Assembly: GCA_028289525.1 (NCBI GenBank)
Contig: JANQPJ010000225.1
Coordinates: 1 to 35,361 of the forward strand
DNA from: Pirellulales bacterium
GTDB lineage: Bacteria; Planctomycetota; Planctomycetia; Pirellulales; JAGQOS01
DNA length: 35,361 nt
Direction of reading: 5' to 3'
A program made the translations under genes and the position numbers. This document shows positions 20,537-30,056 of this stretch, piece by piece; within the stretch, counting starts at the first letter, position 1, and every line of letters begins with the position of its first letter. The notes under the pieces are model-generated. The model saw only the letters and a program-made list of their open reading frames with translations. It was not told the DNA's origin and did no database searches.

Positions 20537-23500
20537 GAGGACTCTCCAAAATCAATTCTGGCAGATCGGCATCGCCGTTGTCCAATTCCAACGCGGGAAA
20601 TTCGCCGGCGTCATTCGATTCGACCGGCTGGACCAGGTCGAGCACCAATTCGGCCAATCGCCCCTGCTCTTCGGCCAGCCGCTGACGATCGGCCGGAGAA
20701 GCCCCTTGGTTTTCTAACTCGACCGTCCGCCGGTTGAGGTCTTCTTGCATCACCTTGACCAACTTGAGTTCGGCCAGATTGCGCAACGGCTGCCCCCCCT
20801 GCCCTGTTTGGCCGCCTTGCCCACCGGCTTGCTGCCCCTGTGGCGCAGGGGCACCAGTTTGGTCGAGCGCCGATTGCAGTTGGGTTAAACGTTGCCAGGC
20901 ACGTTTTTGGAATCGCGGCCCATCGGTCGCCGGTCGACCTTGCTCAAGCGCCACGACTGCTTGCGTCATGTCGGCAGCGATCTGGTTCAACGCAAACCGA
21001 AACACACTCGTCGATGGCAAGCGTTCGGCGTGAGCAGCAACCTCCCCGGCCAATGCCCGCTGAGCTTGGGCTAAGTCTGTCAGCTTCTGCGCGTCCTCGG
21101 CCAGGCGTGTCTGGGTATCATCCAGCAACCGTCGTTGTCGGGCAATCATGTTCTGAACCGCGTCGGCGAATTGGGCCAGTTGCTCCTCGGCCAAGTCGGC
21201 TTCGGCCGGAGCCCGAGCTTGGGCCAATTGCTGTTGGGCTTGGTGCAAATCACGCTCGCCGGCCGCAGTCTGCCTGGCCGCGCCGGAACCATCTCCGCCT
21301 TCAGACGTCCGACGGGCACCGGCCAACTGCTCGGCTGCCCGATCGAGCGTGTCGGCCGCCTGTTGTGCTTGCAAGCGTCGCAAACGACGCGCGAGCCGCT
21401 CGACTTCTGCTTGGATTTGCTGCTGCTTGGCAGTCAACCGTTGGAGCGTTTGCTGGTGCTGTTCTGAATCGTCGGTGCCGGCGGCCTGTTCGAGTTGTTG
21501 CCGCAAGCCTTGCTGTTGTTGGCGAAGCTGAGCCAACGTCTGCTCAGCTTGCCGAAGCTTCGACACCAGGCGGGCTAACTCGTGTTCACGCCGATTGGCC
21601 AGTGTGTCGAACAATTCGCGCAGGTGGCGGGCAATCCGCGTTTGGCGATCGGCCGCTTGGCCCAGCCGGTTTTGAGTAATCTCGGCGCTGGCCTGACGCA
21701 TCGCGCCGCTGAGCGCGGCGCGGCGAGCTTGGTCCAAGGCATCAGTCAACGTGGTGGCCACCAACGGGTTTTCTTCCTCCAACTGCCTGGCCATCTGCCG
21801 CATGCCTTCGAGAGCCCGATCCAACCGTCGGGCCAGTTCGAGTTGGTCGAGCGCCGCCTTGCGCAAGTCAGCCCGTTGCTGCCGCGACAAATCGCCAAAC
21901 GCCTTGGTCAACGTGCCTGGCCGTCGCTCGGTGCCGGTGGCCACCTCGGCCGTGCGACGGTGTACCTGCTCTTGCTGCCGCTGGAGATCGCGCACATCAT
22001 GCGCAAAACGCCGATAGTCGACCCACTCAGATAAGTCGCCCAACAGCCGGCGAATCTCGGCAACTACCTGATCTTGCCCTTGGACGGCCGCCTGCAACGG
22101 CCGCAGCGCGGGATGGGGCGCGCCGGCCGGCGCTGGCTGTTCGACACTGGCGTCGGCCGTCTTGAACGCTGTGGTCAACCACTGTTCGACCTGGGGCAAG
22201 GCAGCCCGTTCGAGCCGCCCCAGCACATCCAAGATGCCTGCCATCTGCCGCCGGACGGCCGGGCTGTCGACTTGGTTGCTATCCAAATCGTCCAACAAAC
22301 GGTGAATCGAGCGTGGCAGACCGTCGGTCTCGTCGGCCAACATCTGGCGGATTTGCCGTTGGTTGAGCTGTGCCGCCTGGAGCCGGTCGAGATCGGCCTT
22401 GGTCGCCTGGCCGATCTCTTCGATCTGCACGCTGGCCGCGCGGGTTTGGCCTTGGGTCTTCTCCTGCATCGTGGCCACGCGGGCTAGCTCATCGAGAATC
22501 AATTGCTGCCGTCCGGCCAACCGGTCTTCCAGCTCTTCGGCCGTAATGATCGTGATCCGCCGAGGCCAACGGCTCTGGCCATAGGCAACCTGATAATCGC
22601 TCGCCTGAGCTGACATCAGAAGTTGGGTGCCTGGCGGAAGCGTCAAGTCGGCCAATTTCCACACCCAACGGACCACGCGCTGATCGCCCTCCTCGCCCTC
22701 TTGGGACCACGCTCGCTTTGGCGGCTGCTCGGGCCCGGTGTATAAGGTCTCGCGAAATTCTCCGGCTTGCGAACGGTCGCTGCGCGTGTAACTGAGCACC
22801 ACGTCGCGGATTGCCAAATTGTCGCGCACCAAAATGCGAACCGGCAACTCTGCCTGAGCGGTGGCATAAAGCATCTCGCCCGGCCGCTCGATCACCACAC
22901 TCGGGGCCGGGTCGGGCACCGCGACCATTGTCCAGCGCCGACGATCGCCTCCGGTGAGCCCAGCGTCTGAAGTCAAGGTAAACCCATACTCGCCTGACTC
23001 CTCGAGCGTCCAATGCCGCCGAGGCAGCCGAAAACCGCGCCGATTGGCGGTCAATTCGAGCGGCGCCGCGCCGCCTGGCTCTCGGTTCAACCGCGCCGCG
23101 GTCAACGGTTTGGTAGCCGTGCCGGTAATTTCGATTTCGGTTCCGCGCCAGGCGCGAATGCGGCCCTCCGCACCCGTTGTCGGCAAGCCGGTATACGCGG
23201 CCGGGTGCAACACGACTCGGAACGATTCGACACGCGGCGGCTCGACCACTTCAAGATCGCGCCACGGCATCGTTTGATCGTCTCCGCCGGTTGCCCGATA
23301 TTGAAACGAGCGAGTTACACGCTCCTTACCGGCCGCCATCAACTGGCCGAACCGCTGCATCGGCTCCGACTCGACCGGCGACCAGCGACCGTCGACCTGA
23401 TAACGATAATGAATCAAAACCCGAGCAGGCAACTCGCCGTTGCGATCGGTCAGCTCGACCTCGAACGGTTGCCCTAGGGCAAGTCGGGCAGGCGGGTCGC

Positions 23501-24092
23501 GAAACTCCAACCGATGCTGGCGAGGCCAAGCGGCGTCGGCAAAAGGATTCGTCAATCGGGCGACCCCAATCCGCAGTGTCGAAGCATCCCAAACGAACAA
23601 ACCGAGAACAACCAGCAATACGACGCTGGCAAACCGCCAAGCACGCCGCACCGGACGCGGATCGACGATCGCCTGCAAATCCAACGTCTCAACCTGGGCC
23701 GCGGCGTGGTGAACCACGGCCCGGCGCAAGGCAGCCGAACCGGCCCCAGGTTCGTTGTCTTCACTTTGCAAAAAGGCCACGGCGCTGGAGAGCCGTTGAC
23801 CGAGCTCGGGGAACCGACGTTCGAGTTGTTGGGCCACCGTGAGGTCAGTGACTTCGACTCGCACGGTCGGCAGCAGCAGCCGCACCACCGAATAAAGGCC
23901 AACGGCCAGAGCCAACAACGAACCGATGATCCGCAGACCTTGGTCTTCAAGTCGCACCACGAAATCGATCAAGCCTAACAACAACCAGCCTCCGACAAGC
24001 AGGCTGGCTGCGCGCAACAGACCACATTGCCAGGCCGAGACGCGTACCCGGCGGCCGATCGTGCGGAGCTGTTGTTGCAGTGGGTGAAGCAT
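20523..24092 (-). CDS. DUF4175-like membrane protein with long coiled-coil region (1189 aa)
   Basis: Three hydrophobic helices lie near the N-terminus (about 27-46, 55-72 and 150-166). Next comes a presumably periplasmic beta-rich part (about 175-520; for example EFRDPPARLALGQPFEVELTDRNG and FRVVLHPAAYTGLPT). A very long, Gln/Arg-rich helical and coiled-coil region follows (about 530-1130), and the tail is acidic. The arrangement matches the DUF4175-type proteins found with MoxR-VWA genes in bacteria. The cellular role is unknown; a scaffold or stress-related envelope function is only inferred. The ATG at 24092 is preferred. An ATG at 24155 would start inside the palindromic repeat at 24135-24168 and adds a sequence unlike a membrane-protein N-terminus. 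The stop overlaps the next gene by 14 bases. Confidence 0.85.
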   Translation of the reverse strand: MLHPLQQQLRTIGRRVRVSAWQCGLLRAASLLVGGWLLLGLIDFVVRLEDQGLRIIGSLLALAVGLYSVVRLLLPTVRVEVTDLTVAQQLERRFPELGQRLSSAVAFLQSEDNEPGAGSAALRRAVVHHAAAQVETLDLQAIVDPRPVRRAWRFASVVLLVVLGLFVWDASTLRIGVARLTNPFADAAWPRQHRLEFRDPPARLALGQPFEVELTDRNGELPARVLIHYRYQVDGRWSPVESEPMQRFGQLMAAGKERVTRSFQYRATGGDDQTMPWRDLEVVEPPRVESFRVVLHPAAYTGLPTTGAEGRIRAWRGTEIEITGTATKPLTAARLNREPGGAAPLELTANRRGFRLPRRHWTLEESGEYGFTLTSDAGLTGGDRRRWTMVAVPDPAPSVVIERPGEMLYATAQAELPVRILVRDNLAIRDVVLSYTRSDRSQAGEFRETLYTGPEQPPKRAWSQEGEEGDQRVVRWVWKLADLTLPPGTQLLMSAQASDYQVAYGQSRWPRRITIITAEELEDRLAGRQQLILDELARVATMQEKTQGQTRAASVQIEEIGQATKADLDRLQAAQLNQRQIRQMLADETDGLPRSIHRLLDDLDSNQVDSPAVRRQMAGILDVLGRLERAALPQVEQWLTTAFKTADASVEQPAPAGAPHPALRPLQAAVQGQDQVVAEIRRLLGDLSEWVDYRRFAHDVRDLQRQQEQVHRRTAEVATGTERRPGTLTKAFGDLSRQQRADLRKAALDQLELARRLDRALEGMRQMARQLEEENPLVATTLTDALDQARRAALSGAMRQASAEITQNRLGQAADRQTRIARHLRELFDTLANRREHELARLVSKLRQAEQTLAQLRQQQQGLRQQLEQAAGTDDSEQHQQTLQRLTAKQQQIQAEVERLARRLRRLQAQQAADTLDRAAEQLAGARRTSEGGDGSGAARQTAAGERDLHQAQQQLAQARAPAEADLAEEQLAQFADAVQNMIARQRRLLDDTQTRLAEDAQKLTDLAQAQRALAGEVAAHAERLPSTSVFRFALNQIAADMTQAVVALEQGRPATDGPRFQKRAWQRLTQLQSALDQTGAPAPQGQQAGGQGGQTGQGGQPLRNLAELKLVKVMQEDLNRRTVELENQGASPADRQRLAEEQGRLAELVLDLVQPVESNDAGEFPALELDNGDADLPELILESPHGTR

Positions 24093-24134
24093 GAGTCGAT
24101 TCAATGTGACGAGATCGGAAGCTTTTCGTGGATT

Positions 24135-24323
24135 GTACTCGGTCCGGCGATGCATTGCATCGCGGCTAGGGAACTCTCATTGTCTAGAGCAACTTTCAGG
24201 TTTGTGTAGCGATGTTTCGTCGAGAAGCATCGGAAAAACCAGAGTCACGACCGCTATAGTCCCGTGCAACTTGCACTAGCGTTTGACAATAGCCGCGATG
24301 CAATGCATCGCCGGACCGAGTAC
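24135..24323. repeat. 189-bp element with perfect 34-bp terminal inverted repeats
   Basis: 24135-24168 (begins gtactcggtccggcgatg) is perfectly inverted at 24290-24323. Each arm holds its own palindrome, cgatgcattgcatcg. A related palindrome occurs at 4986-5012. There is no coding potential between the arms. It fills almost the whole 252-bp gap between the VWA/GATase-like gene and the DUF4175 gene, and may affect read-through within the operon. Confidence 0.85.
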
Positions 24324-24344
24324 GCATCATCAAAAAACTCCCTC

Positions 24345-26717
24345 TCACAACAACGCTTTCCGTTTACGTAAAATCCATTCTCCAATCAGCGACGCGAGCA
24401 ACAGCCCAAGCACCAGACTATGATTCCAAAGCCTGCGCGGCGGCAGCGACTCGACTGGCACTGGGCGTCCTGCCGGCAGGTCATCTAGCAACTGAGGCGC
24501 AGTGGCCAGGGTATAAAACTTGCCTCGCGAGCGTTCGGCGGCCAAGCCCAGGTCACGGGCATCCATCTGCACCTGTTGAAACTCGTGAGGGGCCACCGCA
24601 ACCACAAAATTGGCCGACGGCGCGCGGTTTTCAAACTGCGGCCGGGCAACCCAAGCGTGGTAGCGCCCCTCTCGAACATCGGTCAATACGCCTTCGAATA
24701 TTCCCCGCCCACTGGCGCTGCGCCGCAACGGCAGCCGGCGGCTGCGATCGCCATGCCGGTCGACGACCACCATCACCCCGTCGTCGGTTGCCGGCGCTTG
24801 GCGGTCGTCGAGAAACCGTAGCCGCACACGCACCGGCTCTCCCCGACGATATTCGCGACGATCGACCGTCAACTCGGCCAACTGCTGATCGCCTAACAGC
24901 TTGGATCGGGCCAGATATCGAATGGTCTGCACCCAATAACGGGCAAACAGCACGTCGCCCAACCGAAACCGCCAGCGCCACGTTTCGTCGGTGGCGTGAA
25001 ACAACACCTTGCCGGCGCCGACATAGTGCATCGAAACCAACGGCAACGGCCCGCCAGCAAGCGCCTTGCGCTCCGGATGAACGGCCAACACGCGGGCTGC
25101 CGGTTTCAGCCGGGGAGTCTCCAGATACCAATAGAGCGGCGCCAGGCTTTGCCACAACGCAAGCGTCTCGTCGGACGTGTCGCCCAACTGCATGGCCGGG
25201 GTCGCCAGTCCAAGGTCGGTCGGCGTGAGCTGAAACGGCTCGCTGGCTGTCGGCGGCGTGGCCGGAATGTCGTCTAACACCACCGGAAACAACGGCTCGA
25301 TCGGGGTGCCGTGAAACGCCTGAGGCGTGTAAGCGGGCCCCGCCATCACCACCATCCCGCCTCCTTTGGCAACCACAAAATCGCGCACGTTGCGCATCAC
25401 CGAGGCGCTGAGAAAGTCGGGGTTCACGTCGCCAAAGAGCAGCACGTCATACGCAAACAGTTCATCGCGGCGTACCGGAAAGACCGCTCGGGCCGACTGA
25501 TCGATCGCGGCATATTCCAGATCGGCCTCCTGCAAGACCGACTCCAGCTCGATCGTCGGATCGCGCTCGAGCATGTTCTTCAAGTAGTGATATTCATAGT
25601 TCGGATACGCCTGAACGAACAGAACACGGACTTTCTCCTTGCGCACGGTGACCGCTCGACGAGCCACGTTGTTGTCCTCGCGCGCCTCGTCCGGCAAGGT
25701 GGTGACCGATACCACGTATTCGAATTGTCCTTCGCGCGACGGTCGATAAGGCAAACGCACCGTCAACGGCTGACCATCACCAGCAAGCGTAACCTGACGT
25801 TGGGCCAGCGGCTGCTCGTCATTCTGGTCGTGCAACGACAAGGTGACTTGCTGGCCTGCGAAACCGGTCGCCGTTAACGTGGCCTGAAAGTTCACCACAT
25901 CGTCGACAAACACCAATTCGTCGACCAGCAGATCGCTCAACTCGACGTCGCGAACCGGCTCTGGGCTGCCAAGGCCGATCGCGTACAACGGCACGCCCTT
26001 GCGACGTGCATAAACGGCCGCCTGCCCCAAGGTCTCGCCATCGGTCGTGATCCCGTCGGTCAACACAATTACGGCCGCCGGCGGCGAACCACGCAGATCG
26101 CCCAACACGCGGCGCAGGCCATCGCCCAAACGGCTCGCCGTCCCCTCAGGTTCGGCATTTCGCAGCTCAGCGACCAGCGTTGCCAACTCTGCCGAACGAG
26201 CCCTGGCAGCGGTCGATAGACAGTAGACCTTCAGTTGATAGTGCCGGGCGAGCGACTCGAGCCAATGGGTATCGTCGTTGAGCAACAAGGTCTTGGCCAA
26301 ATTCAGCCGAGTCGGTTCGTCCAGCTTCAGCCGAGTCAAACGGTCGGCCACTTGACGCCCCAGCGGGTTGTTGGCCGGGCGGTCGACGATGCCCATGCTG
26401 GCCGAATCGTCGATCATCACCACCATCACCGGCAGACCAGTCCGCTCGAATGTGATGAGAAATTCAGCAATCATGAAGAGCACCAACAGGATAGACGCCA
26501 GACGCAACAGGGCCAGCAGCGTCTTAGCGCCTCGCGAAACCGTGGCCGACTCGCGGCTGTAAAAGTAAGCTACCCAGGCGACACAGAACAATAACAACAG
26601 CAACGTCACCCAAGGCGGCCAGCGCCAAGCGTTCTCCAGCGCCCAGGTAGTCCCTTCGCCTGACTCGGACTCCAAGGAGAACAGCCATTCGAGCCCATGG
26701 GGAAGGATGCCGGACAT
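24345..26717 (-). CDS. Membrane protein with VWA and glutamine-amidotransferase-like domains (790 aa)
   Basis: N-terminal membrane helices at about 34-50 and 60-82. A von Willebrand A domain follows with the metal-site motif DDSAS (in VVMIDDSASMG) and AVIVLTDGITTDG. Beta-sandwich repeats come next (for example TLTATGFAGQQVTLSLHD). Then a GATase1-like domain (VLFVQAYPNYEYHYLKNML, DVLLFGDVNPDFL, AKGGGMVVMAGP), and a final helix with a basic tail (LLLASLIGEWILRKRK). This architecture recurs in the MoxR/DUF58/BatA operons. VWA domains usually mediate protein contacts under MoxR control. The ATG at 26717 is used. A TTG at 26747 overlapping the BatA stop would allow tighter coupling; neither start has a good ribosome site. 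Confidence 0.87.
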   Translation of the reverse strand: MSGILPHGLEWLFSLESESGEGTTWALENAWRWPPWVTLLLLLFCVAWVAYFYSRESATVSRGAKTLLALLRLASILLVLFMIAEFLITFERTGLPVMVVMIDDSASMGIVDRPANNPLGRQVADRLTRLKLDEPTRLNLAKTLLLNDDTHWLESLARHYQLKVYCLSTAARARSAELATLVAELRNAEPEGTASRLGDGLRRVLGDLRGSPPAAVIVLTDGITTDGETLGQAAVYARRKGVPLYAIGLGSPEPVRDVELSDLLVDELVFVDDVVNFQATLTATGFAGQQVTLSLHDQNDEQPLAQRQVTLAGDGQPLTVRLPYRPSREGQFEYVVSVTTLPDEAREDNNVARRAVTVRKEKVRVLFVQAYPNYEYHYLKNMLERDPTIELESVLQEADLEYAAIDQSARAVFPVRRDELFAYDVLLFGDVNPDFLSASVMRNVRDFVVAKGGGMVVMAGPAYTPQAFHGTPIEPLFPVVLDDIPATPPTASEPFQLTPTDLGLATPAMQLGDTSDETLALWQSLAPLYWYLETPRLKPAARVLAVHPERKALAGGPLPLVSMHYVGAGKVLFHATDETWRWRFRLGDVLFARYWVQTIRYLARSKLLGDQQLAELTVDRREYRRGEPVRVRLRFLDDRQAPATDDGVMVVVDRHGDRSRRLPLRRSASGRGIFEGVLTDVREGRYHAWVARPQFENRAPSANFVVAVAPHEFQQVQMDARDLGLAAERSRGKFYTLATAPQLLDDLPAGRPVPVESLPPRRLWNHSLVLGLLLASLIGEWILRKRKALL

Positions 26718-26743
26718 CAGATAAGGCACTCGCGAAATCGTGT

Positions 26744-28948
26744 TCAAGCCAAACTGCGACCTAGCCGCCAGGCCAAGCAGGTTTCTAACAATAACAATCC
26801 CAATGCGCCATACAACAACATGCGATGCACGCCTGCGCGGCGACTAATTTGGCCAACCGGATCTGCGTTCAAACCGCGCCACTCAGTCTCAACCAACAGG
26901 TCTTCAGGCAAGTGCTGAGAATCGACCTTGGCCAAGTCGCTCTCGACCGTGGCCACGTTCACCGCATAGGAAATCGTGGCGGAAGCAGACTCTGCGGAAG
27001 ACCGAAGCCCCAATTGATAAAGGCCGCTCTCGACGGTTTTGGCAAACGTCCAACGAGGCGGATCAGAGTCGGTCAGCACAGTGACCGGATGGTCTTGGCC
27101 GTCAGGCGAACGCAAGTTGAGCGCCGCCCCACGCTGGGCGGCCGGCACCGGGGCTGATAGCGTCTGACCGACCAGACCGTTGGATTGCTCGATCTGGTTG
27201 CCTACGGCCAGCGCCAGCAGTTCCTGAACGATCGGCACAAAGCTGGGCCATGCCGGCATCGTCGTCCAAGGGTTGCCGGTTACCGGATCGACCGAAGCCA
27301 GCGAAGCAGCCGTGGCGACCAGCACCGTGCGACCTCCGTGAAGCGATTCTTCGACAATGGCCGGCCGCCCATCGGCAAAGGCCAGCGCTACCTGGGCCTC
27401 GGGCCAGGCGGCCGGAATGGTCAACTGAAAATAACGATAGACCGGGGTGGTCAACAGCCCTGCCTGTTCTTGACCGCGAAACACACGCACCAGTGGATGA
27501 CGATAATCGAGCGCATCGAAACGATATTGAGCCTCTTGGACGATGGGCCCCAGTCGGGCAGGCAAAACACGCTCGCCTGGCCGTCGCTCGGAAGCCAACA
27601 ACGCGTTGTACCGGCTAGGAATCACCTGGTCGCCCAAGAAAAATACCAGCCCGCCCCCTTGCCGAAGATAACGGACCAACAACCGCGCCTCGGTCTTGGT
27701 AAACTGGCCGACGTTGGCGAGAAACACACTGTCAAACTGGCCCAAATCCAGTTCGCTCAGCGCGCTCTCAGGCACCGTTTGATTGTGAACCGGCGACTGG
27801 CGGCTGCCTGTGGGATTGAGCGCCAGGTCAAGATATTTGGTCGCCTGGGGCTGGCTGCCGACACAAAGGGTGCGCAGCTGCGACTTCACCGGCACCGAAA
27901 GCCAACGCCGATTGTCGACCTCCAGCAAGTCAGGCGATAGCTGGACGCTGACCACGTGCTGGCCAGGGGTTTCGAAGCGATGGCCAAAGCTGACCGATGC
28001 CTCGCCGCCTGGCGGCAAGTCGACCAACGTCTCGCCCACTGGTCGATCGTCCACTGCCCACTGGACCACCTGACGCAAACGGGGCCGTGTGCCAAAATTC
28101 CGCAGATTGACGTCGAACGTCGCCTGATGGCCAGCAATCGTAAACGGTTCGTTGCGTTTAAGATGGACCACCGCCAGGTTTTCCGGCTCAGGCTGGCCCA
28201 GGTCGAACACGATCAATCGGGCTTGGGCAGAGAGTTGGTCGATTTGCCGCTGGAGTTCAACTCCGGCTGGGTCGTCCTGGGTCGCCGGGGCCCAGGTGTT
28301 GCGCCCCAAATCGGTCAGAAAGTAGACTTCGTGATGTTCGAGCCGGCGATGCTTGGCAGTCACTCGCTCGACCATTTTGCGCACCAGGGCCAGCGTGCTC
28401 GACAGATCGGCCGCGGCATGGGTGAGCCGCAATGACTCGATCTCCTTGACAAAACTACCGGTCTCCAAGGCCGGCGTGCCGACAATCACCTGGGCCGGGC
28501 TGCCCATCATCACCAGGGTAAACGCATCGCTGGGACCACTCGCTTCGACAATTTGAACGGCCAATTGTTTCGCCTGTTCAAACCGGCTGCGATCGGTCGG
28601 CCGGTAGTCCATCGAATAGGAGCCGTCGACCACCAGCAGCTTATGCGTTCGTCCACCAGGCATAAAACGCATGCCGAGTTGATCGAAAAACGGTTCGGCC
28701 AACGCGGTCACCACCAGCACCACAATCGCCGTTCGCACGGCCAACAACACCCATTGGCGCAACTGGAGACGCCGGGCATTGCGCCGCGCGGCCGCCAACA
28801 GAAATTCAATCGCCGCCCATTCGGTCTCTTGATACTTCCGGCGATTCCAAAGATGAATCAACAACGGCGCGCTGGCGGCGGCCAACCAGCCCAACATGGC
28901 CAGGTTGCCAAACCCAAAAGCAAATAGTACCGCGAACACATGATTCAT
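26744..28948 (-). CDS. BatA/VWA-domain membrane protein (734 aa)
   Basis: The N-terminus is the BatA/aerotolerance-regulator type: two hydrophobic helices around LLIHLWNRRKYQETEWAAIEFLLAA (about 28-52) and a second at about 65-85. A VWA domain follows with MIDAS-like DGSYS in LLVVDGSYSMDY and a predicted threonine/aspartate loop later. The middle has an adhesion-type beta-sandwich (NLRNFGTRPRLRQVV), then a GATase-like portion (GGGLVFFLGDQVIPSRY). There is one C-terminal helix (LLYGALGLLLLETCLAWRLG). The ATG overlaps the DUF58 stop by four bases (ATGA), so translation is coupled. Role in the envelope is inferred from family context, not shown. Confidence 0.88.
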   Translation of the reverse strand: MNHVFAVLFAFGFGNLAMLGWLAAASAPLLIHLWNRRKYQETEWAAIEFLLAAARRNARRLQLRQWVLLAVRTAIVVLVVTALAEPFFDQLGMRFMPGGRTHKLLVVDGSYSMDYRPTDRSRFEQAKQLAVQIVEASGPSDAFTLVMMGSPAQVIVGTPALETGSFVKEIESLRLTHAAADLSSTLALVRKMVERVTAKHRRLEHHEVYFLTDLGRNTWAPATQDDPAGVELQRQIDQLSAQARLIVFDLGQPEPENLAVVHLKRNEPFTIAGHQATFDVNLRNFGTRPRLRQVVQWAVDDRPVGETLVDLPPGGEASVSFGHRFETPGQHVVSVQLSPDLLEVDNRRWLSVPVKSQLRTLCVGSQPQATKYLDLALNPTGSRQSPVHNQTVPESALSELDLGQFDSVFLANVGQFTKTEARLLVRYLRQGGGLVFFLGDQVIPSRYNALLASERRPGERVLPARLGPIVQEAQYRFDALDYRHPLVRVFRGQEQAGLLTTPVYRYFQLTIPAAWPEAQVALAFADGRPAIVEESLHGGRTVLVATAASLASVDPVTGNPWTTMPAWPSFVPIVQELLALAVGNQIEQSNGLVGQTLSAPVPAAQRGAALNLRSPDGQDHPVTVLTDSDPPRWTFAKTVESGLYQLGLRSSAESASATISYAVNVATVESDLAKVDSQHLPEDLLVETEWRGLNADPVGQISRRAGVHRMLLYGALGLLLLETCLAWRLGRSLA

Positions 28949-29850
28949 AACTTAGCCTGAGACATGCGCGGAGCCAGCACACTCGTTAACACCATGTCGA
29001 TCGGCTGGTCGGTGCGCACCAGCGTGTAGTCTACCCGCTGTTCGCGACAGCCGACTTTCACTCGCTTCAGAAAGGCCTGCAACTCGTTCAAATAGGCTTC
29101 TCGCAATGCCTGGGGGTCGGTCAACACGTCGTCCAATTGTTCAAGACCTTTGAAACGCGTCATCTGGCGAAACGGAAATTCTAGCTCGGCCGGGTCGAGC
29201 AACTGGAACACCATCACTTCGTGCCGTCGGTGACGCAAATGCTTCAGCCCGGCAAGCAACGACTCCGGCCGATCAAACAGGTCGCTAAAGACAATGACCA
29301 TTCCTCGTTTGTTGAGCCGTTCGGCCAGGTCGTGGAAGATCGGTCCGGTCGCCGTCTTGCCAGCCCCAGTGGCTTGCTCCAGCACATGCAACAACTGTTT
29401 TAGATGGGAAGGGTTGCCGCTGGGTCGCACCAGGGAATGAATCTGTCCGGCGAACGTGGCCAAGCCAGCGCTATCTTGCTGCTGCAAGATCAGGTAGGCC
29501 AGGCTAGCGGCCAGGCACTTGGCGTATTCCAACTTGGAAAGCGACGCCTGCGGACCACGATACGCCATGCTCTCGCTCGTATCGAGCAGCAAGTAGGCGA
29601 TCAGATTCGTCTCTTCTTCGTATTGCTTGACGTAGTATTTATCGGTCTTGCCAAATACCTTCCAGTCGACATAACGCAGGTCGTCGCCAGGGGCATATTC
29701 ACGATGTTCGGCAAACTCGATCGAGTAGCCATGAAACGGGCTGCGGTGAACGCCTGAGATATATCCTTCGACGATGTGCTGTGCACGAAGCGACAGCCCT
29801 TGAATTTTGGCCAGAGTCTCCGGATCGAAATAGGTAGTCTTTTGAGCCAT
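28945..29850 (-). CDS. DUF58 domain protein (301 aa)
   Basis: Soluble DUF58 protein with the family motif YAPGDDLRYVDWKVFGKTDKYYVKQYEEE (about 50-78) and a VWA-like fold: AYLLLDTSESMAYRG (metal site DTSES), then MVIVFSDLFD. DUF58 proteins are encoded next to MoxR ATPases and are thought to be their client or partner; the biochemical role is undefined. ATG at 29850 is used; the longer frame to 29862 starts with TTG. It follows MoxR after a 206-bp gap holding a half copy of the palindromic element, and overlaps the BatA gene by four bases. Confidence 0.94.
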   Translation of the reverse strand: MAQKTTYFDPETLAKIQGLSLRAQHIVEGYISGVHRSPFHGYSIEFAEHREYAPGDDLRYVDWKVFGKTDKYYVKQYEEETNLIAYLLLDTSESMAYRGPQASLSKLEYAKCLAASLAYLILQQQDSAGLATFAGQIHSLVRPSGNPSHLKQLLHVLEQATGAGKTATGPIFHDLAERLNKRGMVIVFSDLFDRPESLLAGLKHLRHRRHEVMVFQLLDPAELEFPFRQMTRFKGLEQLDDVLTDPQALREAYLNELQAFLKRVKVGCREQRVDYTLVRTDQPIDMVLTSVLAPRMSQAKL

Positions 29851-29920
29851 GGCAAGGTTCAACGCAAAAACAAGCGTAGAGAGAAAAATTCAGTCGTTCC
29901 AAATTTGGCGTGCTGATTGG

Positions 29921-29952
29921 CAGCAGCGGTCGGTGACCGCTCGCGAAACACC
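29921..29952. repeat. Half copy of the dispersed palindromic element
   Basis: agcagcggtcggtgaccgct followed by cgcgaaacac is the left half of the element (hairpin plus the cgcgaaac arm). It lies in the 206-bp gap between MoxR and DUF58. No terminal repeats are present. Confidence 0.75.
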
Positions 29953-30056
29953 TGTTTTTATCGTCTCCCTGAAAAACAGTGATTTCTGGATTCTCATTTT
30001 TGGAAGTACTGAAACTGTTTTTAGAAAGTTGCGCAGCTCGACCGCTCACCCGCCTG

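Noticed and set aside
20840-23842. Several 200-280-aa plus-strand open frames opposite the DUF4175 gene
   Set aside because: All lie in GC-rich, Gln/Arg-rich coiled-coil coding DNA, where the other frames stay open by composition. They share no family features.
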